This document shows, piece after piece, positions 9,898 through 18,020 of a DNA stretch of 35,646 nucleotides (position 1 is its first letter; the number at the start of each line of letters is the position of its first letter). The stretch is from contig DATLXH010000132.1 of the NCBI GenBank assembly GCA_035576005.1, positions 1 through 35,646 of the forward strand, written 5' to 3'. Below the pieces are notes generated by a model, which saw only the letters and a program-made list of their open reading frames with translations, did no database searches and was not told the origin of the DNA. The translations under genes were made by a program, and so were the position numbers. The DNA comes from DATLXH01 sp035576005 (GTDB lineage: Bacteria; Acidobacteriota; Thermoanaerobaculia; Gp7-AA8).

Positions 9898-10605
9898 ATG
9901 GCAGGCACCGGAGCCGATAAGGAAGCAATCTCAGAGATGACGACAGGTCGTCTCTCCGTTTACCTCCGCTGCCTGAACTTTCTGGAATCGCAGGATCAGA
10001 AGACGATTTCCTCTCACGAGCTGGCGGACAGGTTTCATCTCAACTCCGCGCAGATCAGAAAAGATCTGGCTCACTTCGGAGAGTTCGGTATCCGCGGAGT
10101 GGGATACAACATCTCCCTTTTGAAAGCCCACCTGATCAGGACGCTCGGCATCGATATTCGCCGGAAGGTCGTGATCGCCGGCGCAGGAAATCTTGGTCTC
10201 GCGCTGGCTGACTACCACGGGTTCAATGCGGGAGGGTTCGAGATCGTCGCCCTTGTCGATACGGATCCGCGCAAGATCGGCCAGAGCTCACGAAGCGGGA
10301 TCGAAATCAGGGGATTCGAAGGACTCGGAGCGGTGGTAGAAAAGAACCAGGTTGAAATCGGCGTCATCGCGGTCCCGGCCGAAGAAGCGCAGTCGGTTTA
10401 CGAGACTCTCGTAGACGCCGGGATCTGCGCGATTCTGAATTTTGCGCCGGTTCAGCTTCGGGCGCGAAGCGGCGTCAAGCTCAGGAGTGTCGATCTGCGC
10501 ATTAATCTTGAGTCCCTATCCTTTTACCTCGCAAACCGGGACGAGATGTCGTGCGTGAATGATCCGATCGACACTTCGGGAGCGGAGCCGCCTCACAAGC
10601 CGTAG
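9898..10605 (+). CDS. rex: Redox-sensing transcriptional repressor Rex
   Basis: Dimeric NADH/NAD+ sensor that represses respiratory and fermentative genes. The 235-residue protein has an N-terminal winged helix (about residues 15-80, recognition segment SAQIRKDLAHFGEFGIRGVGY). A Rossmann domain follows with the nucleotide motif GAGNLG at 95-100 and an acidic residue after the second strand (ALVDTD). The C-terminal swapped helix includes LSFYLANRDE. It starts 17 bases after nuoN, so it should be cotranscribed with complex I. A near-consensus Rex operator at 369-386 lies at the operon promoter, implying autoregulation. No convincing terminator is seen in the 65 bases before the convergent kinase gene; 10623-10657 contains only a weak GGTCGC/GCGACC pairing. 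Confidence 0.95.
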   Translation: MAGTGADKEAISEMTTGRLSVYLRCLNFLESQDQKTISSHELADRFHLNSAQIRKDLAHFGEFGIRGVGYNISLLKAHLIRTLGIDIRRKVVIAGAGNLGLALADYHGFNAGGFEIVALVDTDPRKIGQSSRSGIEIRGFEGLGAVVEKNQVEIGVIAVPAEEAQSVYETLVDAGICAILNFAPVQLRARSGVKLRSVDLRINLESLSFYLANRDEMSCVNDPIDTSGAEPPHKP

Positions 10606-10670
10606 CACTCCAGAGCATCGCCGGTCGCTGCCAACGTTCCCCCGCTCACGCGCGACCAGATTGCGCCTAC

Positions 10671-13262
10671 TCATGCGACAGAGGGCGGGAGCAAGTCAGC
10701 GAGCTGAATCAGCAGGAGGTTGATCTCGCGATCAAGCTCCTGCGAGAGTGCAGCAACCCTGTCAAAGTCGCCGTTTGCGCCAGCCTGCTCGATCTCAGCG
10801 GCGATCAGAGTTGGACCTGACTCGGTGAAATTGCAAAGGGAGCCTTTCAACGTATGGGCGTATCTCACAACCAGCGCTGAGTCCTTCGCCGCCGTCCCAC
10901 GCTGCAGTTCGAGCAGGAGTCGCGGTGTTTGACTGGCAAAGATTTTCGCAGCGCGCGAAGCCAGTTCCCGATCTCCATGCAGGTTTGCCATGAGTTGAGA
11001 GGTTTCCAGCGGGTGACTACTCTCCCCCTGCGGGGCAAGCTCGCGCAGCTTTTCGATCAACGCCCGCTCGTCGAGCGGCTTGGTGAGATAGTCGTCCATC
11101 CCGGCGTCAAGACAACGCTGGCGATCCCCGGAGAGTGCGTGAGCGGTGATGGCTATGATCCGCACGCGCATATCTGACCCGCTCTCGATCTCACGGATGC
11201 GCGCTGTCGCCTCGAAACCATCGAGCTCCGGCATCTGAAGATCCATTAAAACTGCATCGAACCTGCCGGGCTGGAACGCTGAGACACATTCCTCCCCGTT
11301 CGCCGCCAGGGTCACGCGATGCCCGTTCCGGACGAGAAATGCCACGGCGATCTCCTGGTTCACCGTGTTGTCCTCAGCCAGCAGAACGTGCATCGAGGGA
11401 CTGCCCGGCACCACGTTTCGCACCAGGCGAACAGGCTCGAGACCATCGTCGAACGCCAGCCCCCTCGCGATCGCCTCGGCCAGAGATGCCTCCGAGACCG
11501 GGCGGTACAGAATGGAGGAAGCTCCCGCTTCCATCCATGAGGCATACGCATGTTGGGGAGCCGATGCCGGAAGCAGCACAATCAACGCGCGCCGAAGCGG
11601 CGCCAGGCGTGTGATCTTCCTGCCAGTCACAAAGGCATCTGCGGTGAACCGGGAATCGAGAACGACGAGGTGGAAGTTTCCCTCACTCTCGACTGCATCC
11701 AGCAGGGAGAACTCAGATGCGTGCCGGTCGACTTTCATTGACCATCCAAGCGCCGTCTCCTCGATCACGGTTCCCTGGATCCCCGGAACGGCAACTGCCA
11801 GCCTGATCCCCGCGAATGACGGCTTCCGGAAGCCACTTTTCTCCGCAAGGGGAAATGAAAGGTCGACGCTGAAACGACTTCCACCTTCTTCTCCACTCTC
11901 AACGGAAATGGTGCCGCCCATCAGCTCCACGATCTGTGAAGAGATCGACAACCCCAGTCCGGTCCCTCCGTAGCGCCGGGTGGTCGATCCATCGGCCTGA
12001 ACGAACGGCTCGAAGATCGATGTCTGTTTGAGCTTCGGGATCCCGATGCCTGTGTCGGCGATGGTCAGTCTGACGTCGATTCTCCCTTCGCTTCGACTGA
12101 TCGTCCTGATCATGAGCAGCACATGTCCGGCCGGGGTGAACTTGATGGCGTTGGAGACGAGATTGATCAACACCTGCTTGAGTCGAAGCGGATCACCAAT
12201 CAGATCGTCATCGACATCACGCTCAATCACTGACGCCAGTTCGATCTTCTGTTCTTCGGCCACCAGCGAGAGTGAACGGAAGATCTCATCGATCAGGGCA
12301 CGCAGGGAGAATTGCACCGGTTCGAGTGCCATCATTCCTGCCTCGATCTTCGAAAGATCGAGCGTCTGATTCAAAACGCCCATGAGCGATCTCGCCGATG
12401 AGCGCATGGTCTCGAGATAGCGCTGCTGCTCGCGGTTCACCGCCGAGGTCGATGCGAGCTGAATCATCCCTATGATGCCGTTGAGCGGTGTGCGCAGCTC
12501 GTGGCTCATGTTCGCAAGAAACTCGCTCTTTGCGGTGCTGGCTTCCTCGGCCTTCCGCCTTGCGTCACTCAGCTCGGCTGATCGATCCTGAAGCTGGCTG
12601 ATCAGATCCCGCGCCGTGCGGATGGCAGTCGCCGTGTTGTGCCGTCTCCGCTCCGCGGTTCTGGCAGTCAGGGAGATGTAAAGGTTCCCTCCGACCAGGA
12701 AAATGAGCTTCGCGATGCCGCCTCGCAGGGAGATTTCGGATGGTGAGAACGCCAGAATGAGACCTAGCATGGTCGCGTAGCTGCCGGATGAAAGAACTGC
12801 GAAGCCCAAAGCGCGGCGGAAGCTGGTGTCGGTCTGGTCTGAGACTCTGATGAGCAGGACGAAAAACAACCAGCTCTTCTCGCCTCCGGAAAAGTAAAGG
12901 AGCGCGGTCCACACGAAGACATCAAGAACCAGGAACAACACTCCAAGGTCGACGCGCGTGACACTGGCATAAAGGGAACGAAGCACGACCCATGCGAGCA
13001 TTGCGTAGATCTCGACGAAGAGGGTGACGGCAGACCACTGACTGAGCTCGAACCGCTGAAGGATCAGCCTGTTGTGAATGAAAACGCCAAAGCAGAGGAG
13101 GGTGCAACCGATCAGTCGCAGCAGAGGGATGTCGACGGTGTTCAGTCTCAAAGCACGTCGAGTTTTTTTCCGGGCGACTTCGTGATCGCTCAGGCCGAAG
13201 GCGAGCGCTGAGAGCGCTTCGCCATCGAATTGTTCAGGAGAGGACGAGGACCCGCTTTTCAT
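10671..13262 (-). CDS. Membrane hybrid sensor histidine kinase with receiver and HPt domains
   Basis: An 863-residue phosphorelay kinase. Residues about 45-200 hold around six hydrophobic segments of an integral membrane sensor with no recognised ligand domain. A coiled linker (205-245) leads to HisKA with phospho-acceptor His254 in FLANMSHELRTPLNGIIG. HATPase_c follows, with the N box (NLVSNAIKFTPAGH) and G boxes (DTGIGIP, GGTGLGL). Residues about 478-600 look like a degenerate receiver lacking the acidic pair. A full receiver follows (LLAEDN, acceptor near Asp674 in LMDLQMPELDG, KP motif), then a C-terminal HPt with His803 in YAHTLKGSLCNF. It lies 94 bases downstream of the regulator gene on the same strand and is probably its partner. 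The signal sensed is not evident. Confidence 0.93.
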   Translation of the reverse strand: MKSGSSSSPEQFDGEALSALAFGLSDHEVARKKTRRALRLNTVDIPLLRLIGCTLLCFGVFIHNRLILQRFELSQWSAVTLFVEIYAMLAWVVLRSLYASVTRVDLGVLFLVLDVFVWTALLYFSGGEKSWLFFVLLIRVSDQTDTSFRRALGFAVLSSGSYATMLGLILAFSPSEISLRGGIAKLIFLVGGNLYISLTARTAERRRHNTATAIRTARDLISQLQDRSAELSDARRKAEEASTAKSEFLANMSHELRTPLNGIIGMIQLASTSAVNREQQRYLETMRSSARSLMGVLNQTLDLSKIEAGMMALEPVQFSLRALIDEIFRSLSLVAEEQKIELASVIERDVDDDLIGDPLRLKQVLINLVSNAIKFTPAGHVLLMIRTISRSEGRIDVRLTIADTGIGIPKLKQTSIFEPFVQADGSTTRRYGGTGLGLSISSQIVELMGGTISVESGEEGGSRFSVDLSFPLAEKSGFRKPSFAGIRLAVAVPGIQGTVIEETALGWSMKVDRHASEFSLLDAVESEGNFHLVVLDSRFTADAFVTGRKITRLAPLRRALIVLLPASAPQHAYASWMEAGASSILYRPVSEASLAEAIARGLAFDDGLEPVRLVRNVVPGSPSMHVLLAEDNTVNQEIAVAFLVRNGHRVTLAANGEECVSAFQPGRFDAVLMDLQMPELDGFEATARIREIESGSDMRVRIIAITAHALSGDRQRCLDAGMDDYLTKPLDERALIEKLRELAPQGESSHPLETSQLMANLHGDRELASRAAKIFASQTPRLLLELQRGTAAKDSALVVRYAHTLKGSLCNFTESGPTLIAAEIEQAGANGDFDRVAALSQELDREINLLLIQLADLLPPSVA

Positions 13263-13356
13263 ACTGATCCGCCAATCTTCTCACTTCGCGGAGCCGGGAG
13301 TGTGACGAGGTGGTTCGAGAGTTCGAGGTGCAGCTGTCGGCAAGCCCTTTCTCTAT

Positions 13357-14526
13357 TCAGGCATGATCGCGCATCTCGCCCGCCCCGAGGCCGGGGCCGA
13401 GCGCCATCCGCACGCGAGTGAGCAGAACATCCTTCGACACCGGTTTTCGCAGAAAGTCGGTCGCGCCCATTTCCGCGCCACGGCTGCGAATTTCCGCGTC
13501 GCTCAGCGCGGTCACAAAAATTGAGGGGGTGTCGATCCCCTTTCGCATCATGATCTCGAAGAGCTTCAACCCATCGAGTGTCGGAATGTTGATGTCCAGG
13601 AGCACGAGGTCAAACTTCCGCTTGCCCAGCTCCAGAAGGGCCTCGGCACCATCCTCCGCCTGGACCACGTCGTAGCCCGCTTCACTGAGGATTCCCTCGA
13701 TCAACACGCGGGTCACCATCTCGTCCTCGACAACGAGGATCAGAACCGGCTTTCGGGCGCCGTCCAGCACCGCAGTGCTCGTGAATTCATTGCTTCGCGG
13801 AGGCTCTTCAGACGCAATCCTGTCAAACAGCTTACGAGTCTCGGAGTCAGGCTGAATGTCGAAATTTCTCTTGAGGGATTCCGCACAAAGCTGGTACTGC
13901 CTGAGAGCAGCTTCGCGTCTCCCCTGAGAGAAGTAGAGACGCATGAGCGTTCGATGAACGACTTCCTGCGTCGGATCAAGCGCGAGGAGCCGGTGTGCGG
14001 TATGAATCGCCCAGTCAGCGAGACCTGCCTTGACCTCTTCCGCGCAGATCCGGCCCAGAGCTCCCACTGCCGCATCCAGCAGGCGACTCCGCTCCGTCGA
14101 GAGCCACTCCTCGATGCTCTCGTCTCCGATGACCATGCCTTCGAGAAACTCCCCGCGATAGAGCCTTGCCGCTTCGCGTAGCGACTCGATCCCCCCCGCC
14201 TCCAGGGCTCTCTCGAAGTGAATCACATCGACTTCGATCAGCTCTCGGACGATAGAGACCTGTTCGTTCTCGGTGAGCAGGATCTCAGGAGGGGCGATTT
14301 TTCGAAGAGCGAGCAGTGTCTGACGCAGGCTGTGACGCGCGTGCTCCTCGCCGCTCTCACTCCAGAGCAACGAAGCAAGCTTGTCCCGCGAATGGACGGC
14401 CGCGGGATGTACGGCGATGTAGGCAAGCAACGCCTGACCTTTCCTGGTCGGGATCGACAGCATCTGGCCCGATGCATCTACTGCCTGAAAGCCGCCGAGT
14501 AGATTCAGATGGAGTAGTGGTTTCAT
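13357..14526 (-). CDS. SARP/BTAD-type regulator with C-terminal receiver domain
   Basis: A 389-residue regulator with an unusual order. An OmpR-like winged helix comes first (about 1-95, LNLLGGFQAVDASG...RKGQALLAYIA). A bacterial transcriptional activator domain of TPR-like helices follows (96-245, RGEFLEG...WLSTERSRLL...LDPTQEVVHRTLMRLY). A complete receiver is last (258-382: VVEDE, acceptor Asp311 in LLDINIPTLDG, T/K motif FLRKPVS). Standard response regulators carry the receiver first. The gene precedes the hybrid kinase and is presumably its phosphorelay output. The targets are unknown. Confidence 0.9.
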   Translation of the reverse strand: MKPLLHLNLLGGFQAVDASGQMLSIPTRKGQALLAYIAVHPAAVHSRDKLASLLWSESGEEHARHSLRQTLLALRKIAPPEILLTENEQVSIVRELIEVDVIHFERALEAGGIESLREAARLYRGEFLEGMVIGDESIEEWLSTERSRLLDAAVGALGRICAEEVKAGLADWAIHTAHRLLALDPTQEVVHRTLMRLYFSQGRREAALRQYQLCAESLKRNFDIQPDSETRKLFDRIASEEPPRSNEFTSTAVLDGARKPVLILVVEDEMVTRVLIEGILSEAGYDVVQAEDGAEALLELGKRKFDLVLLDINIPTLDGLKLFEIMMRKGIDTPSIFVTALSDAEIRSRGAEMGATDFLRKPVSKDVLLTRVRMALGPGLGAGEMRDHA

Positions 14527-14550
14527 GACTCGTAGATGAGAGCTCAGCGG

Positions 14551-14579
14551 ACTTTACCATCGAGCAATCAGGGCGGCAA
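14551..14579 (-). promoter_or_regulatory. Possible promoter for the SARP-kinase pair
   Basis: On the minus strand TTGCCG (14579-14574) and TAAAGT (14556-14551) are separated by 17 bases, each matching four of six consensus positions. It lies 25 bases upstream of the start codon. The matches are modest. Confidence 0.35.
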
Positions 14580-14634
14580 TTGTGGAGGATGCGCCCTGTT
14601 GAGACACTTCAGTAGATTGGTGAACTCACGGTCA

Positions 14635-14930
14635 TGTCGTCCCGAGCGGGTTAACAGCGGGGAACGCTGTTGAAGAAGTGATGACACGCGGCGGGACTCG
14701 CGCCCGAAGGGGCGAGTCCCTCTCCCCGGCGGGGAGAGGGTGGTCGCGTAAGCGACCGGGAGAGGGGCTGCGAGAGATACGAAGACCTTGCCCTTTTCGA
14801 AGGACTGGCGAGACTTTCACGCCCCTCTCCCTGCTTCGCTCCGCTCGCTTCCCTCTCCCCGCCGGGGAGAGGGATTACGCCGCTTCGCGGCTCAACGACG
14901 TCAGACAGTGAACCGGTGTCATCAGAAGCT
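14635..14930. repeat. Composite repeat copy A (about 296 bp)
   Basis: A bipartite element. The palindrome CCCTCTCCCC-GG-CGGGGAGAGGG (14718-14740) is joined to a small hairpin GGTCGC...GCGACC and GGGAGAGGGG. After a variable middle come CCCCTCTCCC, a second small hairpin (TGCTTCGCTCCGCTCGCTT) and a second large palindrome (14851-14873). It is flanked by GTCGTCCCGAGCGGGTTAAC on the left and GTGAACCGGTGTCATCAGAAGC on the right. It is nearly identical to copy B at 18180-18465. Apparent open frames through it (PSPRRGEG-type peptides) are not genes. Confidence 0.92.
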
Positions 14931-15000
14931 TGGACGGGCGGGCTCGGGACGACACCACCGCAAACCCGCATCAGCACCGGGACTGTCTTGGAAGCGAGGT

Positions 15001-15060
15001 GCGGCAAAGTGCCGCGACTGAAAGAAGGAACGATGTGTCCCAGTCGCGGCAATTTGCCGC
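15001..15060. repeat. 20-bp inverted repeat, family GCGGCAAAGTGCCGCGACTG
   Basis: Arms 15001-15020 and 15041-15060 pair at 19 of 20 positions. Related single arms occur near 18088-18107 and 35053-35070, each followed by an A/G-rich stretch and a GTCG/GGCCCGAGC end. It sits downstream of the pnp terminator, next to copy A. Confidence 0.75.
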
Positions 15061-15104
15061 TGCATCCGCTTCCAGATGACAAGGTCGCGTTTCTGCTATG
15101 GCGG

Positions 15105-15141
15105 ACAAAGAAAAGGGCGAGCCTCGCGGCTCGCCCCTTTT
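15105..15141 (-). terminator. Intrinsic terminator of pnp
   Basis: On the minus strand a 9-bp stem GGGCGAGCC/GGCTCGCCC (15136-15128 with 15123-15115) closes a GCGA loop and is followed by TTTTCTTT. It begins 21 bases after the pnp stop codon. Confidence 0.88.
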
Positions 15142-15161
15142 GATGAATATCGTTGAAATAC

Positions 15162-17492
15162 CTACTTTGGTCCGCCGCCGCCACCCTCGCCACGGCCACG
15201 GTTGCCGCCGTCGCCTCGAGGAGGTCCGCTATGACCGCCGCCCTCGCGAGGACGGAAGCCACCTCGGTCGCCTCCACCACGGCCGCCGCGGTCACCGCCT
15301 CCGCCGCCGCTGCCCCCTCGGAAACCGCCACCACCCCCACCACTACCACCCGGCCTTCCTCCGCGACCTTCAGACGAGCTCGAGCGTGACGCTGCCAGCT
15401 CCTCCTCGGTTGGAGGCGGAAGAAGCGGTTTGCGGGAGAGTCGGATCTTTCCGGTATCGGGCTCAACACCGACAACCTGAACGTCGATGCTGTCTCCGAG
15501 CTGATAGAAGTCGGTCACAGCCGCGACGCGTGTATGCGCGATCTCGGAGATATGGAGCAGTCCATCCTGACCCGGAAGGATCTCGACGAAGGCTCCGTAC
15601 GGTTCGATCCGCTTCACGGTCCCTTTATAGTTGGTACCGATCTCCGGAGTCGCTGTCAGACCCTTGATGATATCGATTGCCTTCTGCGCTGAAGCTTCGT
15701 CGCTCGAGGCGATGATGACCTTTCCGTCGTCCTCGACCTCGATCTTGGTTCCAGTCTCTTCGATGATCCAGCGGATCGTTTTGCCGCCACTGCCGATGAC
15801 GTCGCGGATGCGATCCTTCGGCACCTGGATGGTGTAAAGACGGGGTGCGAACTCGGAGAGCTCGGTGCGAGGAGACTCGATCGCGGCCTTCATCTTGCCG
15901 AGAATGTAGAGACGTCCCTCGCGTGCCTGCGAGAGGGCCTGCTGCATGATCTCGCGCGAGATCCCGCTCACCTTGATGTCCATCTGGAGGGCGGTAATCC
16001 CCTTTTCTGTCCCGGCGACCTTGAAATCCATATCGCCGTCGTGATCCTCCGCGCCGGCGATGTCGGTGAGAACCACAGTTCGCTCGTCACCTTTGACGAG
16101 CCCCATGGCGACTCCGGCAACAGGAGAGGTCATCGGAACGCCGGCGTCCATCAATGCGAGTGAGCCTCCGCAGACTGACGCCATGGAGGACGACCCATTG
16201 GACTCGAGAATGTCAGAGACGCAACGAATCGTGTAGGGAAACTCCTCCTGAATCGGAAGCATCGGCACGAGGGCCCTTCGTGCGAGGTTTCCGTGACCGA
16301 TCTCTCGACGGGCCGGACCACGCATGAACTTGACCTCACCAACTGAGAACGGCGGGAAGTTGTAATGGAGCATGAAACGCTCCCTTGTCTCACCTTCGAA
16401 ATCCTCGACTCGCTGAGCTTCCTGAGGCGTTCCGAGGGTGACAGTAACGAGAGCCTGAGTCTCGCCACGCGTGAAGATGGCAGAGCCATGAGTTCGTGGA
16501 AGCACTCCGAGCTCGATCGTGATCTCACGGATCTCGTTCGGCTTGCGACCGTCGAGACGCTTTTCTTCCTTGACGATCAGATTCCGCGTCACGTCTTTCT
16601 GCATTTCCTCGAAAGCGGCCTTGTGAGCAGTGATCCGCTCGACGTCCTCTGGCGCGATCCCGTCAAGGAACTTCGCTGCCACTGCATGAACGGCTTCCTT
16701 TCTCGGCGACTTTCCCGAAGTCAGAAGTGCGTCACGAAGGGAGCCTTCAAACTTGCCGCGGAGGTCGGTGTAGAGATCGGAACTGAACTTCGGAACGAAG
16801 TTGACTTCGCGTCTCGGCTTCCCAGCCTCATCGCGAAGTGCCTGCTGTACTTTGATGATCTCTTTGATCGCCGCGTGCGCAGCGTCGAGTGCGTCCAGCA
16901 CGAGGCTCTCTTCCACTTCGCGAGCGCCGGCTTCGACCATGACAATCGCGTGCTCGGTTCCGGCAACGACCAGGTCGAGCTCGGAAAGATCACGTTGCGA
17001 ATTCGTTGGATTGACGACCAGCGAGCCTTCGACGTAACCGATGCGAACGGCGGCGATCGGATTCGGGAAAGGAATGTCGGAAACGGTAAGAGCGGCTGAT
17101 GCGGCGTTGATGGCAAGCGTGTCGGGATCGTTCTCGCCGTCGGCCGACAGCACGAGCGCAATGATCTGCGTGTCCTGGCGATAGCCTTTCGCAAACGACG
17201 GGCGAAGGGGGCGATCGATCAGCCTGCATGTCAGAATTTCTTTCTCGGTGGGCCGGCCTTCGCGCTTGAAGAAACCTCCCGGAATCCTCCCCCCGGCGTA
17301 CGTGTACTCTTTGTAATCCACCGTGAGCGGCATAAAGTCGCCCGGCACGGTGCCTTCCTTGTAGCAGGCGGTTGCGAGAACGACGGTATCGCCGTAACGT
17401 ACGACAACGGCGCCGTTGGCTTGCCGGGCCACTTTCCCGGTCTCGAACGATAGAGCACGGCCACCGACTTGAAGCTCTTTCTTATGAGTCAT
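15162..17492 (-). CDS. pnp: Polyribonucleotide nucleotidyltransferase with RGG-rich tail
   Basis: Trimeric 3'-5' phosphorolytic exoribonuclease of mRNA decay. The 776-residue form starts at 17492 (MTHKKELQVGG), with GAAGGA just upstream; a longer in-frame start at 17636 has no homology to the family. Two RNase PH domains come first, the second with the catalytic acidic cluster GAEDHDGDMDFKVAG. KH follows (about 545-613, IGSGGKTIRWI), then S1 (about 614-701, GTVKRIEPYGAFVEI). The last 75 residues are almost only Gly, Arg, Ser, Asp and Pro, with repeated RGG/GGDRGG units. E. coli PNPase ends soon after S1 (711 residues). The tail probably adds RNA or partner binding. It follows rpsO as in many bacteria. 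Confidence 0.96.
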   Translation of the reverse strand: MTHKKELQVGGRALSFETGKVARQANGAVVVRYGDTVVLATACYKEGTVPGDFMPLTVDYKEYTYAGGRIPGGFFKREGRPTEKEILTCRLIDRPLRPSFAKGYRQDTQIIALVLSADGENDPDTLAINAASAALTVSDIPFPNPIAAVRIGYVEGSLVVNPTNSQRDLSELDLVVAGTEHAIVMVEAGAREVEESLVLDALDAAHAAIKEIIKVQQALRDEAGKPRREVNFVPKFSSDLYTDLRGKFEGSLRDALLTSGKSPRKEAVHAVAAKFLDGIAPEDVERITAHKAAFEEMQKDVTRNLIVKEEKRLDGRKPNEIREITIELGVLPRTHGSAIFTRGETQALVTVTLGTPQEAQRVEDFEGETRERFMLHYNFPPFSVGEVKFMRGPARREIGHGNLARRALVPMLPIQEEFPYTIRCVSDILESNGSSSMASVCGGSLALMDAGVPMTSPVAGVAMGLVKGDERTVVLTDIAGAEDHDGDMDFKVAGTEKGITALQMDIKVSGISREIMQQALSQAREGRLYILGKMKAAIESPRTELSEFAPRLYTIQVPKDRIRDVIGSGGKTIRWIIEETGTKIEVEDDGKVIIASSDEASAQKAIDIIKGLTATPEIGTNYKGTVKRIEPYGAFVEILPGQDGLLHISEIAHTRVAAVTDFYQLGDSIDVQVVGVEPDTGKIRLSRKPLLPPPTEEELAASRSSSSEGRGGRPGGSGGGGGGFRGGSGGGGGDRGGRGGGDRGGFRPREGGGHSGPPRGDGGNRGRGEGGGGGPK

Positions 17493-17600
17493 GAATTTCC
17501 TTCGCTGCGCAACCCACTCATCGGTTGCGTCATTAGGTTGTTGGTAGGCCGAAGATGAGCTACGGCCGGAAGGGGGGCGCTGGCCCGGGTGGGAAATTCC

Positions 17601-17634
17601 GGGACTCGCGACGCCTTCCGGCATCGCGAGCCCC
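17601..17634 (-). promoter_or_regulatory. rpsO-pnp intergenic hairpin with GNRA loop
   Basis: On the minus strand a 15-bp stem (17634-17620 with 17615-17601, two G-T wobbles) is capped by GGAA. It begins 7 bases after the rpsO stop and about 108 bases before the pnp start. No T-run follows, so processing rather than termination is more likely. In E. coli the region between these same genes holds RNase III-processed hairpins used for PNPase autoregulation; transfer of that role here is inference. Confidence 0.7.
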
Positions 17635-17641
17635 ATGAGGA

Positions 17642-17902
17642 TTACTTCCTGATTCCGAGCTTGTCGATGATCGTCCGGTAGCGATCCATGTCGGCCTTCT
17701 TGAGATAATCGAGAAGACGGCGGCGGCGCCCGACGAGCTTGAGCAACCCGCGACGACTGTGGTGATCCTTCGCGTGAGTCTTGAAATGCTCGGTGAGGTA
17801 GGTTATTCGGTTCGAGAGGAGTGCAATCTGCACTTCTGGCGATCCGGTATCGCTATCGTGGGTGCGATACTCAGTGATTACATCGGTCTTCTGAAGCTTC
17901 AT
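17642..17902 (-). CDS. rpsO: 30S ribosomal protein S15
   Basis: Primary 16S rRNA-binding protein of the small-subunit platform. The 86-residue product starting MKLQKTDVITEYR has the S15 signature region (DTGSPEVQIALLSNRI, LTEHFKTHAKDHHSRRGLL, LVGRRRRLLDYLKK). An in-frame ATG 8 codons upstream is less likely: it would add residues with no family match, while AGGAG lies about 11 bases before the chosen start. A promoter lies 63-91 bases upstream and pnp follows. Confidence 0.96.
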   Translation of the reverse strand: MKLQKTDVITEYRTHDSDTGSPEVQIALLSNRITYLTEHFKTHAKDHHSRRGLLKLVGRRRRLLDYLKKADMDRYRTIIDKLGIRK

Positions 17903-17964
17903 GATCGGTAAAACTCCTGTCTCCATGGTGATACGTTACGGTTCAGTCCTTTGAGAATCCGGAC

Positions 17965-17993
17965 AATCTAACAGCGGTGCGGGTCGAAATCAA
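17965..17993 (-). promoter_or_regulatory. Promoter for rpsO-pnp
   Basis: On the minus strand TTGATT (17993-17988) and TAGATT (17970-17965) have a 17-base spacer, each matching four of six consensus positions. The predicted start is about 55 bases upstream of the rpsO ATG. Repeats occupy the DNA between this promoter and truB, consistent with an independent rpsO-pnp unit. Confidence 0.55.
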
Positions 17994-18020
17994 TCCCGCG
18001 GGGAGCGCAACGGCCACCCT

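Noticed and set aside
10606..10670. A terminator between rex and the convergent kinase gene
   Set aside because: Only a 6-bp pairing with a loop over 20 bases and no T-run is visible, so there is no good support.
14678..15021. Short frames reading PSPRRGEG-like peptides in the composite repeats (also near 18240, 26780, 31730 and 35092)
   Set aside because: They are translations of the palindromic repeats, appear on both strands and in all copies, and lack ribosome-binding sites.
17493..17636. A longer PNPase start at 17636
   Set aside because: The extra 48 residues read through the intergenic hairpin, match nothing in the family, and a good ribosome-binding site precedes the start at 17492.
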